The translations under genes and the position numbers were made by a program. 64,000 nt of DNA, taken from contig NZ_AJLR01000125.1 in NCBI RefSeq assembly GCF_000307855.1, positions 22,136 through 86,135 of the forward strand. The letters are read 5' to 3'. This DNA is from Schinkia azotoformans LMG 9581. Lineage in GTDB: Bacteria; Bacillota; Bacilli; Bacillales; Bacillaceae_J. Of this stretch, positions 48,696 through 57,728 are shown in pieces (the stretch's first letter is position 1; each line of letters opens with the position of its first letter). Below the pieces are notes generated by a model. It worked only from the letters and a program-made list of their open reading frames with translations. It was not told where the DNA came from and did no database searches.

Positions 48696-49601
48696 TTGGA
48701 AGGAATTTTGCCGCTTTGGAAACCAAGAGGTATGACATCACATGATTGTGTTTTTAAAATAAGAAAATTGTTAAAGACAAAAAAGGTAGGGCACACAGGG
48801 ACATTGGATCCAGATGTTGATGGAGTATTGCCAATTTGTGTGGGCCGTGCCACAAAAGTAGCTGAATATTTAACAGAATCGCAGAAAGCATATGGAGGTG
48901 AAGTGACCATTGGCACAGCTACTACAACCGAGGACGCATCAGGCGAGGTCGTTGAGAAAAAACCAATTATTGGACAAATAACAATAGAAGAACTTAAAGA
49001 AGTTTTACATGGGTTTCACGGTGAAATAACTCAAGTGCCGCCGATGTTTTCAGCCGTAAAAGTAAATGGAAAACGATTATATGAGTTTGCTCGTCAAGGA
49101 ATCGAAGTGGAGCGCCCCGAGCGCACGATTACTATTTATGAATTCAAATTATTGGACTCCTTTGATTTTTTAGATCATAACAATAATAGTTTCCGCTTTT
49201 TCGTAAAAGCCAGCAAAGGAACTTACGTACGGACCTTAGCAGTGGATATAGGGAAGGCGCTTGGATACCCAGCTCATATGTCCAATTTAACAAGAGTTGC
49301 TTCGGGAAGCTTTACGTCAGAAGATTGCTTGACCTTTGAAGAAATTCAGGAAAGGTTGGAAAAAGGAGAATTAGAATTATTTCCATTAGAGAGAGCTATT
49401 TCCCATTTGACTAAATTAAAAATTAATGAAAAACTAGAGATGCAAGTGAAAAATGGACAAGTACTTTCGATTCCTGAAGGTTACGAAAATGAAAAAAGGT
49501 TTGTTCTATTAAATAATAATAACGATTGTGTTGCCATTTATATTCCACACCCAACTAAACAAGGGCTTATGAAACCAGAAAAGGTGATTAGAAATACATA
49601 G
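48696..49601 (+). CDS. truB: tRNA pseudouridine(55) synthase TruB
   Basis: Makes pseudouridine-55 in the T-loop of tRNAs. The 301-residue product has catalytic Asp38 in GHTGTLDPDVDGVLP, KPRGMTSHDC near the start, QVPPMFSAVKVNGKRLYEFA, and SKGTYVRTLAVDIGKALG, with a C-terminal PUA-like part. TTG start behind AGGGGGGT. It is 11 bp from ribF. Confidence 0.97.
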   Translation: MEGILPLWKPRGMTSHDCVFKIRKLLKTKKVGHTGTLDPDVDGVLPICVGRATKVAEYLTESQKAYGGEVTIGTATTTEDASGEVVEKKPIIGQITIEELKEVLHGFHGEITQVPPMFSAVKVNGKRLYEFARQGIEVERPERTITIYEFKLLDSFDFLDHNNNSFRFFVKASKGTYVRTLAVDIGKALGYPAHMSNLTRVASGSFTSEDCLTFEEIQERLEKGELELFPLERAISHLTKLKINEKLEMQVKNGQVLSIPEGYENEKRFVLLNNNNDCVAIYIPHPTKQGLMKPEKVIRNT

Positions 49602-49612
49602 CAGGTGAAGGT

Positions 49613-50584
49613 ATGAAAATTATAGAATTAAAACATCCGCATTCAATCAATCAACAAGATTTACCACCCATCGTTTTAGCATTAGGCTATTTTGATGGGG
49701 TGCATCTTGGGCATCAAAAGGTGATAAAAACCGCTAAAGCTAAGGCGGAAGAATTGGGGATTAACAGTGCAGTTATGACATTTTATCCCCATCCATCTGT
49801 AGTTCTGCGTAAATCAAATGCACATGCGGCATGCATTACATCGATCAAAGATAAGGCTGAAGAAATTGAAAAGATTGGAATTGATTATTTATTTATTGTC
49901 GACTTTACACCTTCTTTTGCAGAACTCCTACCGCAGCAATTTGTAGATCAATATATTATCGGATTACATGGTAAACATGTAGTAGCCGGCTTTGATTATA
50001 CATATGGAAGGCTTGGGAAGGGAACAATGGAAACTTTACCTTTTCATTCAAGGGAAATGTTTACCCAAACTGTAGTGGAAAAAGTGGTGGAGAATAACGA
50101 GAAAATAAGTTCAACTTTAATTCGGGAGCTTATTCTTAATGGTGATATTGACACGCTTCCAACCTATCTTGGCCGATTTTATAAAACAAAAGGGATTGTT
50201 GTCCATGGAGAAAAACGGGGAAGAACGATCGGGTTTCCAACTGCTAATATCGAACATATTGATGAGTATATTTTACCGAGTACTGGTGTATATGCTGTTT
50301 ATATTAGAGTATCTGGCAGTTGGTATAAGGGTGTCTTAAATATCGGCTACAAGCCAACCTTTCATGATCCTTCCACCGTTAAACTATCAGTTGAAGTTCA
50401 TATTATTGATTTTAGTGACTCGATCTATGATCAAGAAGTTCAAGTAATGTGGATCAAACGAATTAGGTCTGAACAGAAATTTAATTCAATAGACGAATTA
50501 ATAGCACAAATACAAAGGGATAAAGAAGCGGCGATCCGCCATTTAGAGACAATAAAAAGAGATAAAAACTTGCATTTTGTCTAA
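49613..50584 (+). CDS. ribF: Bifunctional riboflavin kinase/FMN adenylyltransferase
   Basis: Makes FMN and FAD from riboflavin. The 323-residue product has an N-terminal nucleotidyltransferase domain with GYFDGVHLGHQKVI (residues 25-38) and ISSTLIRELI, and a C-terminal kinase domain with GEKRGRTIGFPTANIE and YKPTF near the end. In B. subtilis the same locus is ribC. The Shine-Dalgarno is AGGTGAAGG. It ends 110 bp before rpsO. Confidence 0.96.
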   Translation: MKIIELKHPHSINQQDLPPIVLALGYFDGVHLGHQKVIKTAKAKAEELGINSAVMTFYPHPSVVLRKSNAHAACITSIKDKAEEIEKIGIDYLFIVDFTPSFAELLPQQFVDQYIIGLHGKHVVAGFDYTYGRLGKGTMETLPFHSREMFTQTVVEKVVENNEKISSTLIRELILNGDIDTLPTYLGRFYKTKGIVVHGEKRGRTIGFPTANIEHIDEYILPSTGVYAVYIRVSGSWYKGVLNIGYKPTFHDPSTVKLSVEVHIIDFSDSIYDQEVQVMWIKRIRSEQKFNSIDELIAQIQRDKEAAIRHLETIKRDKNLHFV

Positions 50585-50694
50585 AACAATAGTATTCTAT
50601 ATATGCTAAAGAATATATATGAACCATTGCTTGGCAACGCGATTCACCAACGCTTGCTCGGTAATTGGGGATTAATGATGAGGAGGTGAATAGG
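50577..50694 (+). promoter_or_regulatory. rpsO promoter candidate and leader
   Basis: At the ribF end, TTGTCT (50577-50582) lies 17 bp from TATATG (50600-50605), a moderate sigma-A match. The leader from about 50615 to the AGGAGGTGA (50681-50689) is GC-richer than its surroundings, with short complementary pieces around 50630-50670. This fits the S15 autoregulatory leader known upstream of Bacillus rpsO, but I could not derive a confident fold. Confidence 0.35.
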
Positions 50695-50964
50695 ATGGCT
50701 ATCACACAAGAGCGTAAGCAAGAGCTTATCAATGAGTATAAAACTCATGAAAACGATACTGGTTCTCCAGAGGTTCAAATTGCTGTCCTAACTGAAGAGA
50801 TTAACAATTTGAATGGTCATTTACGTGTCCACAAGAAAGATCATCATTCACGTCGTGGTCTTTTAAAGATGGTTGGTAAACGTCGTAACTTACTAACTTA
50901 TCTTCGTAACAAAGACGTTACACGTTATCGTGAATTGATTCAAAGACTTGGATTACGTCGATAA
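50695..50964 (+). CDS. rpsO: 30S ribosomal protein S15
   Basis: Primary 16S rRNA-binding protein. The 89-residue product is exactly family length: [40 protein letters not shown] and [23 protein letters not shown] 50695 follows AGGAGGTGAATAGG; ATG 50665 lies upstream of that site and adds residues not found in S15. The rpsO-pnp order is conserved. Confidence 0.99.
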   Translation: MAITQERKQELINEYKTHENDTGSPEVQIAVLTEEINNLNGHLRVHKKDHHSRRGLLKMVGKRRNLLTYLRNKDVTRYRELIQRLGLRR

Positions 50965-50973
50965 GTATTTGCA

Positions 50974-50999
50974 AAAAGCGGGATTATTCCCGCTTTTTT
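50974..50999 (+). terminator. Rho-independent terminator of rpsO
   Basis: Perfect 10-bp stem AAAAGCGGGA / TCCCGCTTTT with a 4-nt loop and T6, 9 bp after the rpsO stop. Confidence 0.9.
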
Positions 51000-51081
51000 G
51001 TTACATAAATTAATCATAACATTTTAGGTTATAAATAATACTATACAATTTTATTTACATAAGAGAGGGGTACTCGGATAC

Positions 51082-53199
51082 ATGGAACATGAAAAACAAA
51101 TCTTCTCCATGGATTGGGCAGGCCGAAAGCTGACGGTAGAAATCGGTCAACTTGCAAAGCAAGCAAACGGTGCTTGTTTAATTCGATATGGAGAAACAGC
51201 TGTTTTGTCAACGGCTACAGCATCTAAAGAACCAAAAAGTTTAAGTTTCTTTCCTCTAACAGTCAATTATGAAGAACGTTTATATGCTGTTGGGAAAATT
51301 CCTGGAGGCTTTATTAAAAGGGAAGGTCGACCTAGTGAGAAAGCAATCTTGGCAAGCCGCTTAATTGACCGCCCGATTCGACCATTATTTGCTGATGGTT
51401 TTAGAAATGAAGTTCAGGTCATTAGCATCGTAATGAGTGTGGATCAAAACTGTTCGTCAGAAATGGCGGCAATGTTTGGTTCTTCATTGGCACTTTCTGT
51501 TTCTAATATTCCATTTGAAGGTCCGATCGCCGGTGTCACGGTGGGCCGAGTTGATAATGAATTTATTATTAATCCTACGGTTGAACAACAGGAAAAAAGT
51601 GATATTCACTTAGTTGTAGCAGGAACAAAGGATGCCATTAATATGGTTGAAGCAGGTGCTAAAGAAGTGCCTGAAGAAACAATGCTTGAAGCGATCATGT
51701 TCGGTCATGAAGAAATCAAAAGACTTATTGCCTTCCAAGAGGAAATAGTAAGTCAAGTTGGAAAAGAAAAAATGGAAGTCGAGCTTTATGAGGTAGATGC
51801 TGAGCTTGAAGCAGAAGTTCGTACGTTAGCTGAAGAAGATATTAAAAAAGCTGTTCAAGTTGCTGAAAAGCATGCCCGCGAAGATGCTATCAACGAAGTA
51901 AAAGCAAGTGTAAAAGCGAAGTTTGAAGAGCGAGAAGAGCTTCCAGAAGGAACGCTTGGGCAAGTGGACGAAATCATGTACAAGCTTGTTAAAGAAGAGG
52001 TTCGTCGCCTCATTACAAAAGAAAAAATTCGTCCTGACGGTCGTAAGATTGATGAAATTCGACCATTGTCATCAGAAGTTGGATTACTTCCAAGAACACA
52101 TGGTTCAGGCCTTTTCACGCGTGGACAAACCCAGGCATTAAGTATTTGTACGCTTGGAGCTTTAGGTGATGTTCAAATTCTAGATGGATTAGGAATTGAA
52201 GAATCAAAACGATTTATGCATCACTATAACTTCCCGCAATTTAGCGTTGGGGAAACAGGACCAATTAGAGGACCAGGCCGTCGTGAAATTGGTCATGGAG
52301 CATTAGGAGAACGTGCATTAGAGCCGGTTATTCCATCTGAAAAAGATTTTCCTTATACAATCCGTCTAGTATCAGAAGTGCTTGAATCAAACGGATCGAC
52401 ATCACAGGCAAGCATTTGTGGCAGTACGCTTGCGATGATGGATGCCGGTGTGCCAATAAAAGCACCAGTTGCCGGTATTGCAATGGGACTTGTTAAATCA
52501 GGTGATGATTATACTGTTTTAACTGATATTCAAGGTATGGAAGACCATCTAGGTGATATGGACTTTAAAGTGGCCGGAACAACTAAAGGGGTTACAGCTT
52601 TACAAATGGATATTAAGATTGAGGGGTTATCACGAGAAATTCTAGAAGAAGCCCTCACTCAAGCCCAAAAAGGCCGTATGCAAATTTTAGAACATATGAT
52701 GCAAACTATTTCTGAACCAAGAACTGCATTATCTCAATATGCTCCTAAGATTTTAACAATGAAGATTAATCCTGATAAAATCCGTGATGTCATTGGACCA
52801 AGTGGAAAGCAAATTAATAAAATCATTGAAGAAACTGGCGTAAAAATCGATATCGAACAAGATGGTACTGTCTTTATCGCTTCACCAGACATGGAAATGA
52901 ATCAAAAAGCGAAGAAAATTATTGAGGATATTGTTCGTGAGGTTGAAGTAGGCCAAATGTATCTTGGAAAAGTAAAACGAATTGAAAAGTTCGGTGCTTT
53001 TGTTGAAATTTTCCAAGGTAAAGATGGACTTGTTCATATTTCTGAATTAGCTGAAGAGCGCGTAGGCAAGGTTGAAGATGTAGTATCTATCGGTGATGAG
53101 TTATTAGTAAAAGTAACGGAAATTGATAAGCAAGGAAGAATCAATCTTTCAAGAAAAGCGGTTCTTAAAGAGCAAAAGGAAAAACAGGAACAATCATAA
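51082..53199 (+). CDS. pnp: Polyribonucleotide nucleotidyltransferase (PNPase)
   Basis: Phosphorolytic 3'-5' exoribonuclease of the degradosome-like network. The 705-residue product has two RNase PH-like domains ([20 protein letters not shown] and [20 protein letters not shown]), a helical linker, a KH domain ([20 protein letters not shown]) and an S1 domain ([20 protein letters not shown]). ATG behind GAGAGGGG. A strong terminator and a dispersed repeat follow. Confidence 0.98.
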   Translation: MEHEKQIFSMDWAGRKLTVEIGQLAKQANGACLIRYGETAVLSTATASKEPKSLSFFPLTVNYEERLYAVGKIPGGFIKREGRPSEKAILASRLIDRPIRPLFADGFRNEVQVISIVMSVDQNCSSEMAAMFGSSLALSVSNIPFEGPIAGVTVGRVDNEFIINPTVEQQEKSDIHLVVAGTKDAINMVEAGAKEVPEETMLEAIMFGHEEIKRLIAFQEEIVSQVGKEKMEVELYEVDAELEAEVRTLAEEDIKKAVQVAEKHAREDAINEVKASVKAKFEEREELPEGTLGQVDEIMYKLVKEEVRRLITKEKIRPDGRKIDEIRPLSSEVGLLPRTHGSGLFTRGQTQALSICTLGALGDVQILDGLGIEESKRFMHHYNFPQFSVGETGPIRGPGRREIGHGALGERALEPVIPSEKDFPYTIRLVSEVLESNGSTSQASICGSTLAMMDAGVPIKAPVAGIAMGLVKSGDDYTVLTDIQGMEDHLGDMDFKVAGTTKGVTALQMDIKIEGLSREILEEALTQAQKGRMQILEHMMQTISEPRTALSQYAPKILTMKINPDKIRDVIGPSGKQINKIIEETGVKIDIEQDGTVFIASPDMEMNQKAKKIIEDIVREVEVGQMYLGKVKRIEKFGAFVEIFQGKDGLVHISELAEERVGKVEDVVSIGDELLVKVTEIDKQGRINLSRKAVLKEQKEKQEQS

Positions 53200-53204
53200 T
53201 GAGG

Positions 53205-53236
53205 AAGAAGCTGAAACTACAGCTTCTTTTTTTTTA
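53205..53236 (+). terminator. Rho-independent terminator of pnp
   Basis: Perfect 9-bp stem AAGAAGCTG / CAGCTTCTT with a 6-nt loop, then a long T run, 6 bp after the pnp stop. Confidence 0.9.
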
Positions 53237-53253
53237 TTGGAACAGGTTACTCG

Positions 53254-53315
53254 TTGTCCAGCTCCAGGGCCAAGTGACTCATAAACTTCGCTAATTGGGC
53301 TCTTCCGCTTTTCGC
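53254..53315 (+). repeat. Dispersed intergenic repeat, copy B
   Basis: TTGTCCAGCTCCAGGGCCAA, GTGACTCATAAACTTCGCTA, then ATTGGGCTCTTCCGCTTTTC. It is the most diverged full-length copy, but AGGGCC can still pair with GGGCTCT, as AGCGCCC pairs with GGGTGCT in copy A. It lies between the pnp terminator and ylxY. Confidence 0.65.
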
Positions 53316-53370
53316 AGTTCTAAGTCCTTGTTTTCATTCATAGTTTTTTATGAAGGAGGACGAGAACAAA

Positions 53371-54336
53371 ATGAATAAATCGGCTTTGCAATTCGTAGGG
53401 TTTGCCTTTATTCTCTTAATAACCTTTGGAGCTATGCAGAACCCTTATACGTCTGATTATGTTGGAGCATTAAAAAAGATAGCAGTTACAGTTACAAAAC
53501 AAAAAGATCCTCTTTTTGCAGAAATTGAACAAAAAAAGAATGAGTATGAAATTGCCCCGGAGGATGCCCGTATTGATAGAGTGTGGAAAGCAATGCCGGG
53601 ATTAAATGGCCTAAAAGTTAACGTAGCAGAATCGTATAAAAGAATGAAAAAAGAAGGGGAATTTAATCCTGAAAAGTTAGTTTTTGATGAAGTACCACCG
53701 AAGGTAACTTTAAATGATCTACCACCATCACCCATATATCGGGGACATCCTGAAAAAACGATGGTTACTTTTTTAATTAATGTTGCGTGGGGAAATGAGT
53801 ATATCCCCTCCATGTTAAAAACATTGGAAAAGCATCATGTAACAGCAACCTTTTTCTTAGATGGAAGCTGGGTTAAAAGGCACCCTGAATTTGCAAAAAT
53901 GATTGTTGATGCTGGTCATGAAATAGGTAACCATGCCTACTCACACCCGAATATGAAAAATTTAACTCCAGATCAAATAAAGGAGGAAATTATTAAAACG
54001 AATGAAGTAATCAAAGCCACAACAGGTATTACGCCCAAATGGTTTGCTCCACCTAGCGGGAGCTACAAAGATGAAGTTGTAAAAATTGCTGCGGAAGAAA
54101 ATATGAAGCTCATTATGTGGACTGTTGATACAGTGGATTGGAGGAAGCCGGATCCGGTGGAAATGGTAAACAGAGTGGCTAATAAAGTATCACCTGGTGC
54201 AATGATTCTCATGCATCCAACATCTTCAACAGCCGCTGGTTTAGAAAATCTTATTATTAGAATGAAGGAAAAAGAATACCAAATTGGAAATGTGTCAACA
54301 TTATTAAGTGAAGAACGAGTAAAAAGCAAGAAGTAA
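53371..54336 (+). CDS. ylxY: Polysaccharide deacetylase-like protein YlxY, degenerate active site
   Basis: Exported NodB-fold protein of 321 residues, with an N-terminal hydrophobic signal/anchor (ALQFVGFAFILLITFGAM). Motif 2 with the metal-binding histidines is present (GNHAYSHPNM), as are FAPPSGSYKDEV, IMWTVDTVDW and MILMHPTSST. Motif 1, normally TFDDG with the catalytic and metal-binding Asp pair, reads TFLINVAWGNEY, so both Asp are missing; the B. subtilis YlxY is similar. It may be inactive or act differently. ATG 53371 follows AAGGAGG. Likely sporulation-associated by neighbourhood. Confidence 0.88.
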   Translation: MNKSALQFVGFAFILLITFGAMQNPYTSDYVGALKKIAVTVTKQKDPLFAEIEQKKNEYEIAPEDARIDRVWKAMPGLNGLKVNVAESYKRMKKEGEFNPEKLVFDEVPPKVTLNDLPPSPIYRGHPEKTMVTFLINVAWGNEYIPSMLKTLEKHHVTATFFLDGSWVKRHPEFAKMIVDAGHEIGNHAYSHPNMKNLTPDQIKEEIIKTNEVIKATTGITPKWFAPPSGSYKDEVVKIAAEENMKLIMWTVDTVDWRKPDPVEMVNRVANKVSPGAMILMHPTSSTAAGLENLIIRMKEKEYQIGNVSTLLSEERVKSKK

Positions 54337-54452
54337 AGGGAAAATATGAAATAGGTGACATACCTTGGTAATATTGATATGATGCAATAAGAAATATTGA
54401 AATATTAAACTTAATTCAGCTATTTTATTCAGCTATTATAGGAGGATTTCGC

Positions 54453-55691
54453 TTGATTAAAAAGTATACTTGCCAAAATGGTGTTAGAGTTGTACTCGAA
54501 AATATCCCCACTGTCCGCTCAGTAGCCATTGGTGTATGGATTGGAACAGGTTCACGTAATGAAACAAAAGAAAATAATGGGATTTCTCATTTTTTGGAGC
54601 ATATGATTTTTAAAGGTACAAAAACAAGAACTGCTAAAGATATTGCCGAAAGCTTTGATAGTATTGGCGGTCAGGTAAATGCATTTACGTCTAAAGAATA
54701 CACATGCTATTACGCAAAAGTATTAGATGAACATTCAGATTTTGCCTTAGAAGTTTTAGCGGATATGTTCTTTAATTCAACTTTTGATGAAGAGGAATTA
54801 AAAAAGGAGAAGAATGTTGTCCTTGAAGAAATAAAGATGTACGAAGATACACCGGATGATATCGTTCACGATATTTTAAGCAAAGCAACATTCGGGAACC
54901 ATCCACTTGCCTATCCAATTTTGGGTACTGAGGAAACTTTGGCAACCTTTACCGGTGATTCTTTAAGAAATTATGTTAATCATTATTATACCCCTGATAA
55001 TGTTGTAATCTCGATTGCAGGAAATATTAATGAAGCATTTATTAAAGAAGTTGAAAACTATTTTGGTCATTATGAATCGAAATACACAAGACCAGAATAT
55101 AGTGCTCCTTCCATTATTGATGAAAAAATTGCCAGGAAAAAGGATACGGAACAAGCCCATTTATGTATCGGGTTTAATGGTTTACAGGTTGGCCATGAAG
55201 ATATTTATTCCCTGATTGTGTTAAACAATGTACTTGGGGGAAGCATGTCAAGTCGGCTATTCCAAGATGTACGTGAGGCTAGGGGGCTCGCTTATTCTAT
55301 TTTTAGCTACCATTCTGCGTTTTTAGATAATGGTTTATTAGCCATATATGGTGGGACAGCAAGCAACCAATTAGATATTTTATTTGAAACCATCCAAGAT
55401 ACATTAACAACCTTAAAACGAACTGGGTTAACTGAAAAAGAATTAACGAATAGCAAGGAACAGCTTAAAGGCAGCTTAATGCTAAGCCTTGAAAGCACAA
55501 ATAGCCGAATGAGCCGTAATGGGAAAAATGAATTATTACTAAAGCGTCATCGCTCATTAAATGAAGTTTTAGAACAGATCTCAGCAGTTACTTTAGATTC
55601 CGTTAACCATTTTGCGGACACGATCTTTACCGATCAATATTCTGTAGCTTTAATTAGTCCGGAAGGAAAATTGCCAACTAATATTCAATAG
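54453..55691 (+). CDS. mlpA: M16-family zinc peptidase MlpA (YmxG)
   Basis: Mitochondrial-processing-peptidase-like protease. The 412-residue product has the inverted zinc motif HFLEH at residues 46-50 with the third ligand in KEKNVVLEEIKMYEDTPDD, and a second inactive half with LFQDVREARGLAYSIFSYHS. TTG start behind AGGAGG. Just upstream is a tandem 13-bp direct repeat (ATTCAGCTATT twice, 54414-54437). B. subtilis MlpA affects regulation of extracellular enzymes; the substrate is unknown. Confidence 0.95.
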   Translation: MIKKYTCQNGVRVVLENIPTVRSVAIGVWIGTGSRNETKENNGISHFLEHMIFKGTKTRTAKDIAESFDSIGGQVNAFTSKEYTCYYAKVLDEHSDFALEVLADMFFNSTFDEEELKKEKNVVLEEIKMYEDTPDDIVHDILSKATFGNHPLAYPILGTEETLATFTGDSLRNYVNHYYTPDNVVISIAGNINEAFIKEVENYFGHYESKYTRPEYSAPSIIDEKIARKKDTEQAHLCIGFNGLQVGHEDIYSLIVLNNVLGGSMSSRLFQDVREARGLAYSIFSYHSAFLDNGLLAIYGGTASNQLDILFETIQDTLTTLKRTGLTEKELTNSKEQLKGSLMLSLESTNSRMSRNGKNELLLKRHRSLNEVLEQISAVTLDSVNHFADTIFTDQYSVALISPEGKLPTNIQ

Positions 55692-55710
55692 ATATTGAGG
55701 AGGCGTCAAG

Positions 55711-55953
55711 ATGAGACTAAGTGAAATGAATGGAAAAGAAATTATTGATCTAAAAAAAGGAGAACGGATGGGTGTTCTTGGTCAGGCTGATTTAGAAATC
55801 GATGAGAATACTGGGCATATAAAGGCCTTTCTCATCCCGACGATGAAATGGTTTGGGTTCAAGAAAAACGGTACAGAAGTTCGAATTCCATGGAGAAATA
55901 TTAAGAAAATTGGCAGTGATATGATCATTATCGATTTTAATGATGAGTTTTAA
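55711..55953 (+). CDS. ymxH: YlmC/YmxH-family PRC-barrel sporulation protein
   Basis: An 80-residue PRC-barrel protein: MRLSEMNGKEIIDLKKGERM, LGQADLEIDENTGHIKAFLI and EVRIPWRNIKKIGSDMIIID. This family is kept in endospore formers and often called a sporulation protein, without a defined function. ATG behind GAGGAGG. It is followed at once by a terminator, then by a sigma-K-like promoter for dpaA. Confidence 0.93.
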   Translation: MRLSEMNGKEIIDLKKGERMGVLGQADLEIDENTGHIKAFLIPTMKWFGFKKNGTEVRIPWRNIKKIGSDMIIIDFNDEF

Positions 55954-55985
55954 AAGGTTGGTCCCTATGGGATCAGCCTTTTTTT
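55954..55985 (+). terminator. Rho-independent terminator of ymxH
   Basis: 12-bp stem AAGGTTGGTCCC / GGGATCAGCCTT (two G-U pairs) with a 3-nt loop and T7, starting on the ymxH stop codon. Confidence 0.85.
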
Positions 55986-55988
55986 ATT

Positions 55989-56017
55989 CACCTTCCTTTC
56001 ATGCCATTCATATGATG
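55989..56017 (+). promoter_or_regulatory. Candidate sigma-K promoter of the dpaA operon
   Basis: CACC (55989-55992), a 16-bp spacer and CATATGATG (56009-56017) match the B. subtilis sigma-K consensus mACm-16/17-CATAnnnTA at all but the last base. It starts four bases after the ymxH terminator. Dipicolinate synthase genes are under sigma-K in the mother cell, so position and match agree. Confidence 0.5.
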
Positions 56018-56090
56018 TGGAAGAACAAAACTTAGGCTATTTCGACATCTTTACATGATTATTTTACCCATTAAAGAAGGTGAAAATGAA

Positions 56091-56990
56091 ATGTTAACAG
56101 ATTTGCATATTGCTGTTATTGGTGGTGATGCCCGTCAATTAGAGGTAATCCGTAAATTAACAGAATTAGATGCAAAGTTATCTTTAGTTGGATTTAATCA
56201 ACTAGATCACGTTTTTTCCGGGTCCTCCAAAAAAGAAATTGACGAGCTGGACTTTACCGAAATTGATGCCATCATTTTGCCTGTTAAAGGTACAAATATG
56301 ACAGGAGAGGTGGAGACCATTTTTTCGAACGAAAAGATAGTCTTACAACAAGAAATGCTTAAAAAGACCCCTGAACACTGCATTGTATTTTCGGGTATTA
56401 GCAATCAATATTTAGACGGGATTTGTACTGATTCAGGACGGAAGCTAATCAAACTTTTTGAACGAAACGATGTTGCCATTTACAACTCGATCCCAACGGT
56501 AGAGGGAACGATTATGATGGCGATTCAACATACGGATATTACAATACATGGCTCCAATGTTGTTGTTATTGGTTTAGGTAGAGTAGGAATGTCGGTTGCA
56601 AGAACCTTTGCCTGTCTAGGGGCAAAAGTGAAGGTCGGTGCCCGAAAATTAGAGGATATTGCAAGAATTACGGAAATGGGATTAAAGCCGTTTTTTACAT
56701 CGAATTTAATTGATGAGGTTGAACAGGCCGATATTGTTATTAATACAGTACCTTATCTAGTTGTAACAGCGAAGGTCATTTCAAAAATGCCGCTGCATAC
56801 GGTCATTATCGATTTAGCCTCAAAACCGGGAGGTACAGACTTTAGATATGCAGAGAAAAGGGGCATAAAAGCATTGTTGGCACCAAGTTTACCCGGCATA
56901 GTAGCCCCGAAAACTGCCGGTAAAATCGTGGCTAATGTTATTTCTCAAATACTCAACGAAGAGCTGCAACTAGGAAAGGAGAAATCATAA
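56091..56990 (+). CDS. dpaA: Dipicolinate synthase subunit A
   Basis: With DpaB converts dihydrodipicolinate to dipicolinic acid in the mother cell during spore formation (SpoVFA). The 299-residue product has an N-terminal nucleotide-type fold (IAVIGGDARQLEVIRKLTEL), YNSIPTVEGTIMMAIQHTDI, and a Rossmann domain with GLGRVGMSVARTFACLGAKV. ATG 56091 follows AAGGTG; upstream in-frame extension to 56055 lacks family sequence. It abuts dpaB. Confidence 0.97.
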   Translation: MLTDLHIAVIGGDARQLEVIRKLTELDAKLSLVGFNQLDHVFSGSSKKEIDELDFTEIDAIILPVKGTNMTGEVETIFSNEKIVLQQEMLKKTPEHCIVFSGISNQYLDGICTDSGRKLIKLFERNDVAIYNSIPTVEGTIMMAIQHTDITIHGSNVVVIGLGRVGMSVARTFACLGAKVKVGARKLEDIARITEMGLKPFFTSNLIDEVEQADIVINTVPYLVVTAKVISKMPLHTVIIDLASKPGGTDFRYAEKRGIKALLAPSLPGIVAPKTAGKIVANVISQILNEELQLGKEKS

Positions 56991-57590
56991 ATGACTCTTA
57001 AAGGTAAGCGAATTGGATTTGGATTAACAGGCTCCCATTGTACGTATGATGCTGTTATGCCGCAAATTGAAAAACTCATTCAAGCAGGTGCAGATGTTAG
57101 ACCTGTCGCTACCCATACAGTGAAAAGCACGACAACAAGATTTGGAAAAGGGGAAGAATGGTTAGTAAAACTTGAGGAAATGACAGGTAATCAGGTCATT
57201 ACTACCATCGTTGAAGCTGAACCATTAGGACCTAAAATGCCTTTAGATTGTATGGTAATCGCACCTTTAACAGGTAATTCAATGAGCAAATTAGCCAATG
57301 CTTTGACCGATTCACCGGTATTAATGGCAGCTAAGGCTACATTAAGAAATCTAAATCCAGTTGTTTTAGGTATTTCGACAAATGATGCCTTAGGTTTAAA
57401 CGGAATGAATTTAATGAAATTAATGGCGACTAAAAATATATATTTTATTCCTTTTGGGCAGGATGACCCGATCAAAAAGCCCAATTCAATTGTTGCCAGA
57501 ATGGATGCACTAGTTGATACTGTAGAGGCGGCCATTTTAGGACGGCAATTTCAACCTGTATTAATAGAAAGATATCGTGATGGTGAATAA
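56991..57590 (+). CDS. dpaB: Dipicolinate synthase subunit B
   Basis: Flavoprotein-fold partner of DpaA (SpoVFB). The 199-residue product has IGFGLTGSHCTYDAVMPQIE, CMVIAPLTGNSMSKLANALT and KNIYFIPFGQDDPIKKPNS. ATG directly after the dpaA stop with AAAGGAG in the dpaA end. The 138 bp to asd contain no terminator, riboswitch or small gene I can support. Confidence 0.96.
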   Translation: MTLKGKRIGFGLTGSHCTYDAVMPQIEKLIQAGADVRPVATHTVKSTTTRFGKGEEWLVKLEEMTGNQVITTIVEAEPLGPKMPLDCMVIAPLTGNSMSKLANALTDSPVLMAAKATLRNLNPVVLGISTNDALGLNGMNLMKLMATKNIYFIPFGQDDPIKKPNSIVARMDALVDTVEAAILGRQFQPVLIERYRDGE

Positions 57591-57728
57591 TCCGATTTTC
57601 TGTTAATATTAAAGTTGGTCATAAAAGTTCTTTCTTTCATGACGGAATATGATAAAATAAACTTTATAATTTTAAAATTTCAAAAAATGGTTCTATTCAA
57701 TAATGGTAATAGAGGGAAGGGGAAAAGT

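Noticed and set aside
57615..57728. 38-codon N-terminal extension of asd, or a lysine riboswitch before asd
   Set aside because: The stretch is AT-rich without family similarity, and I found no conserved riboswitch helices or terminator-like structure in the gap.
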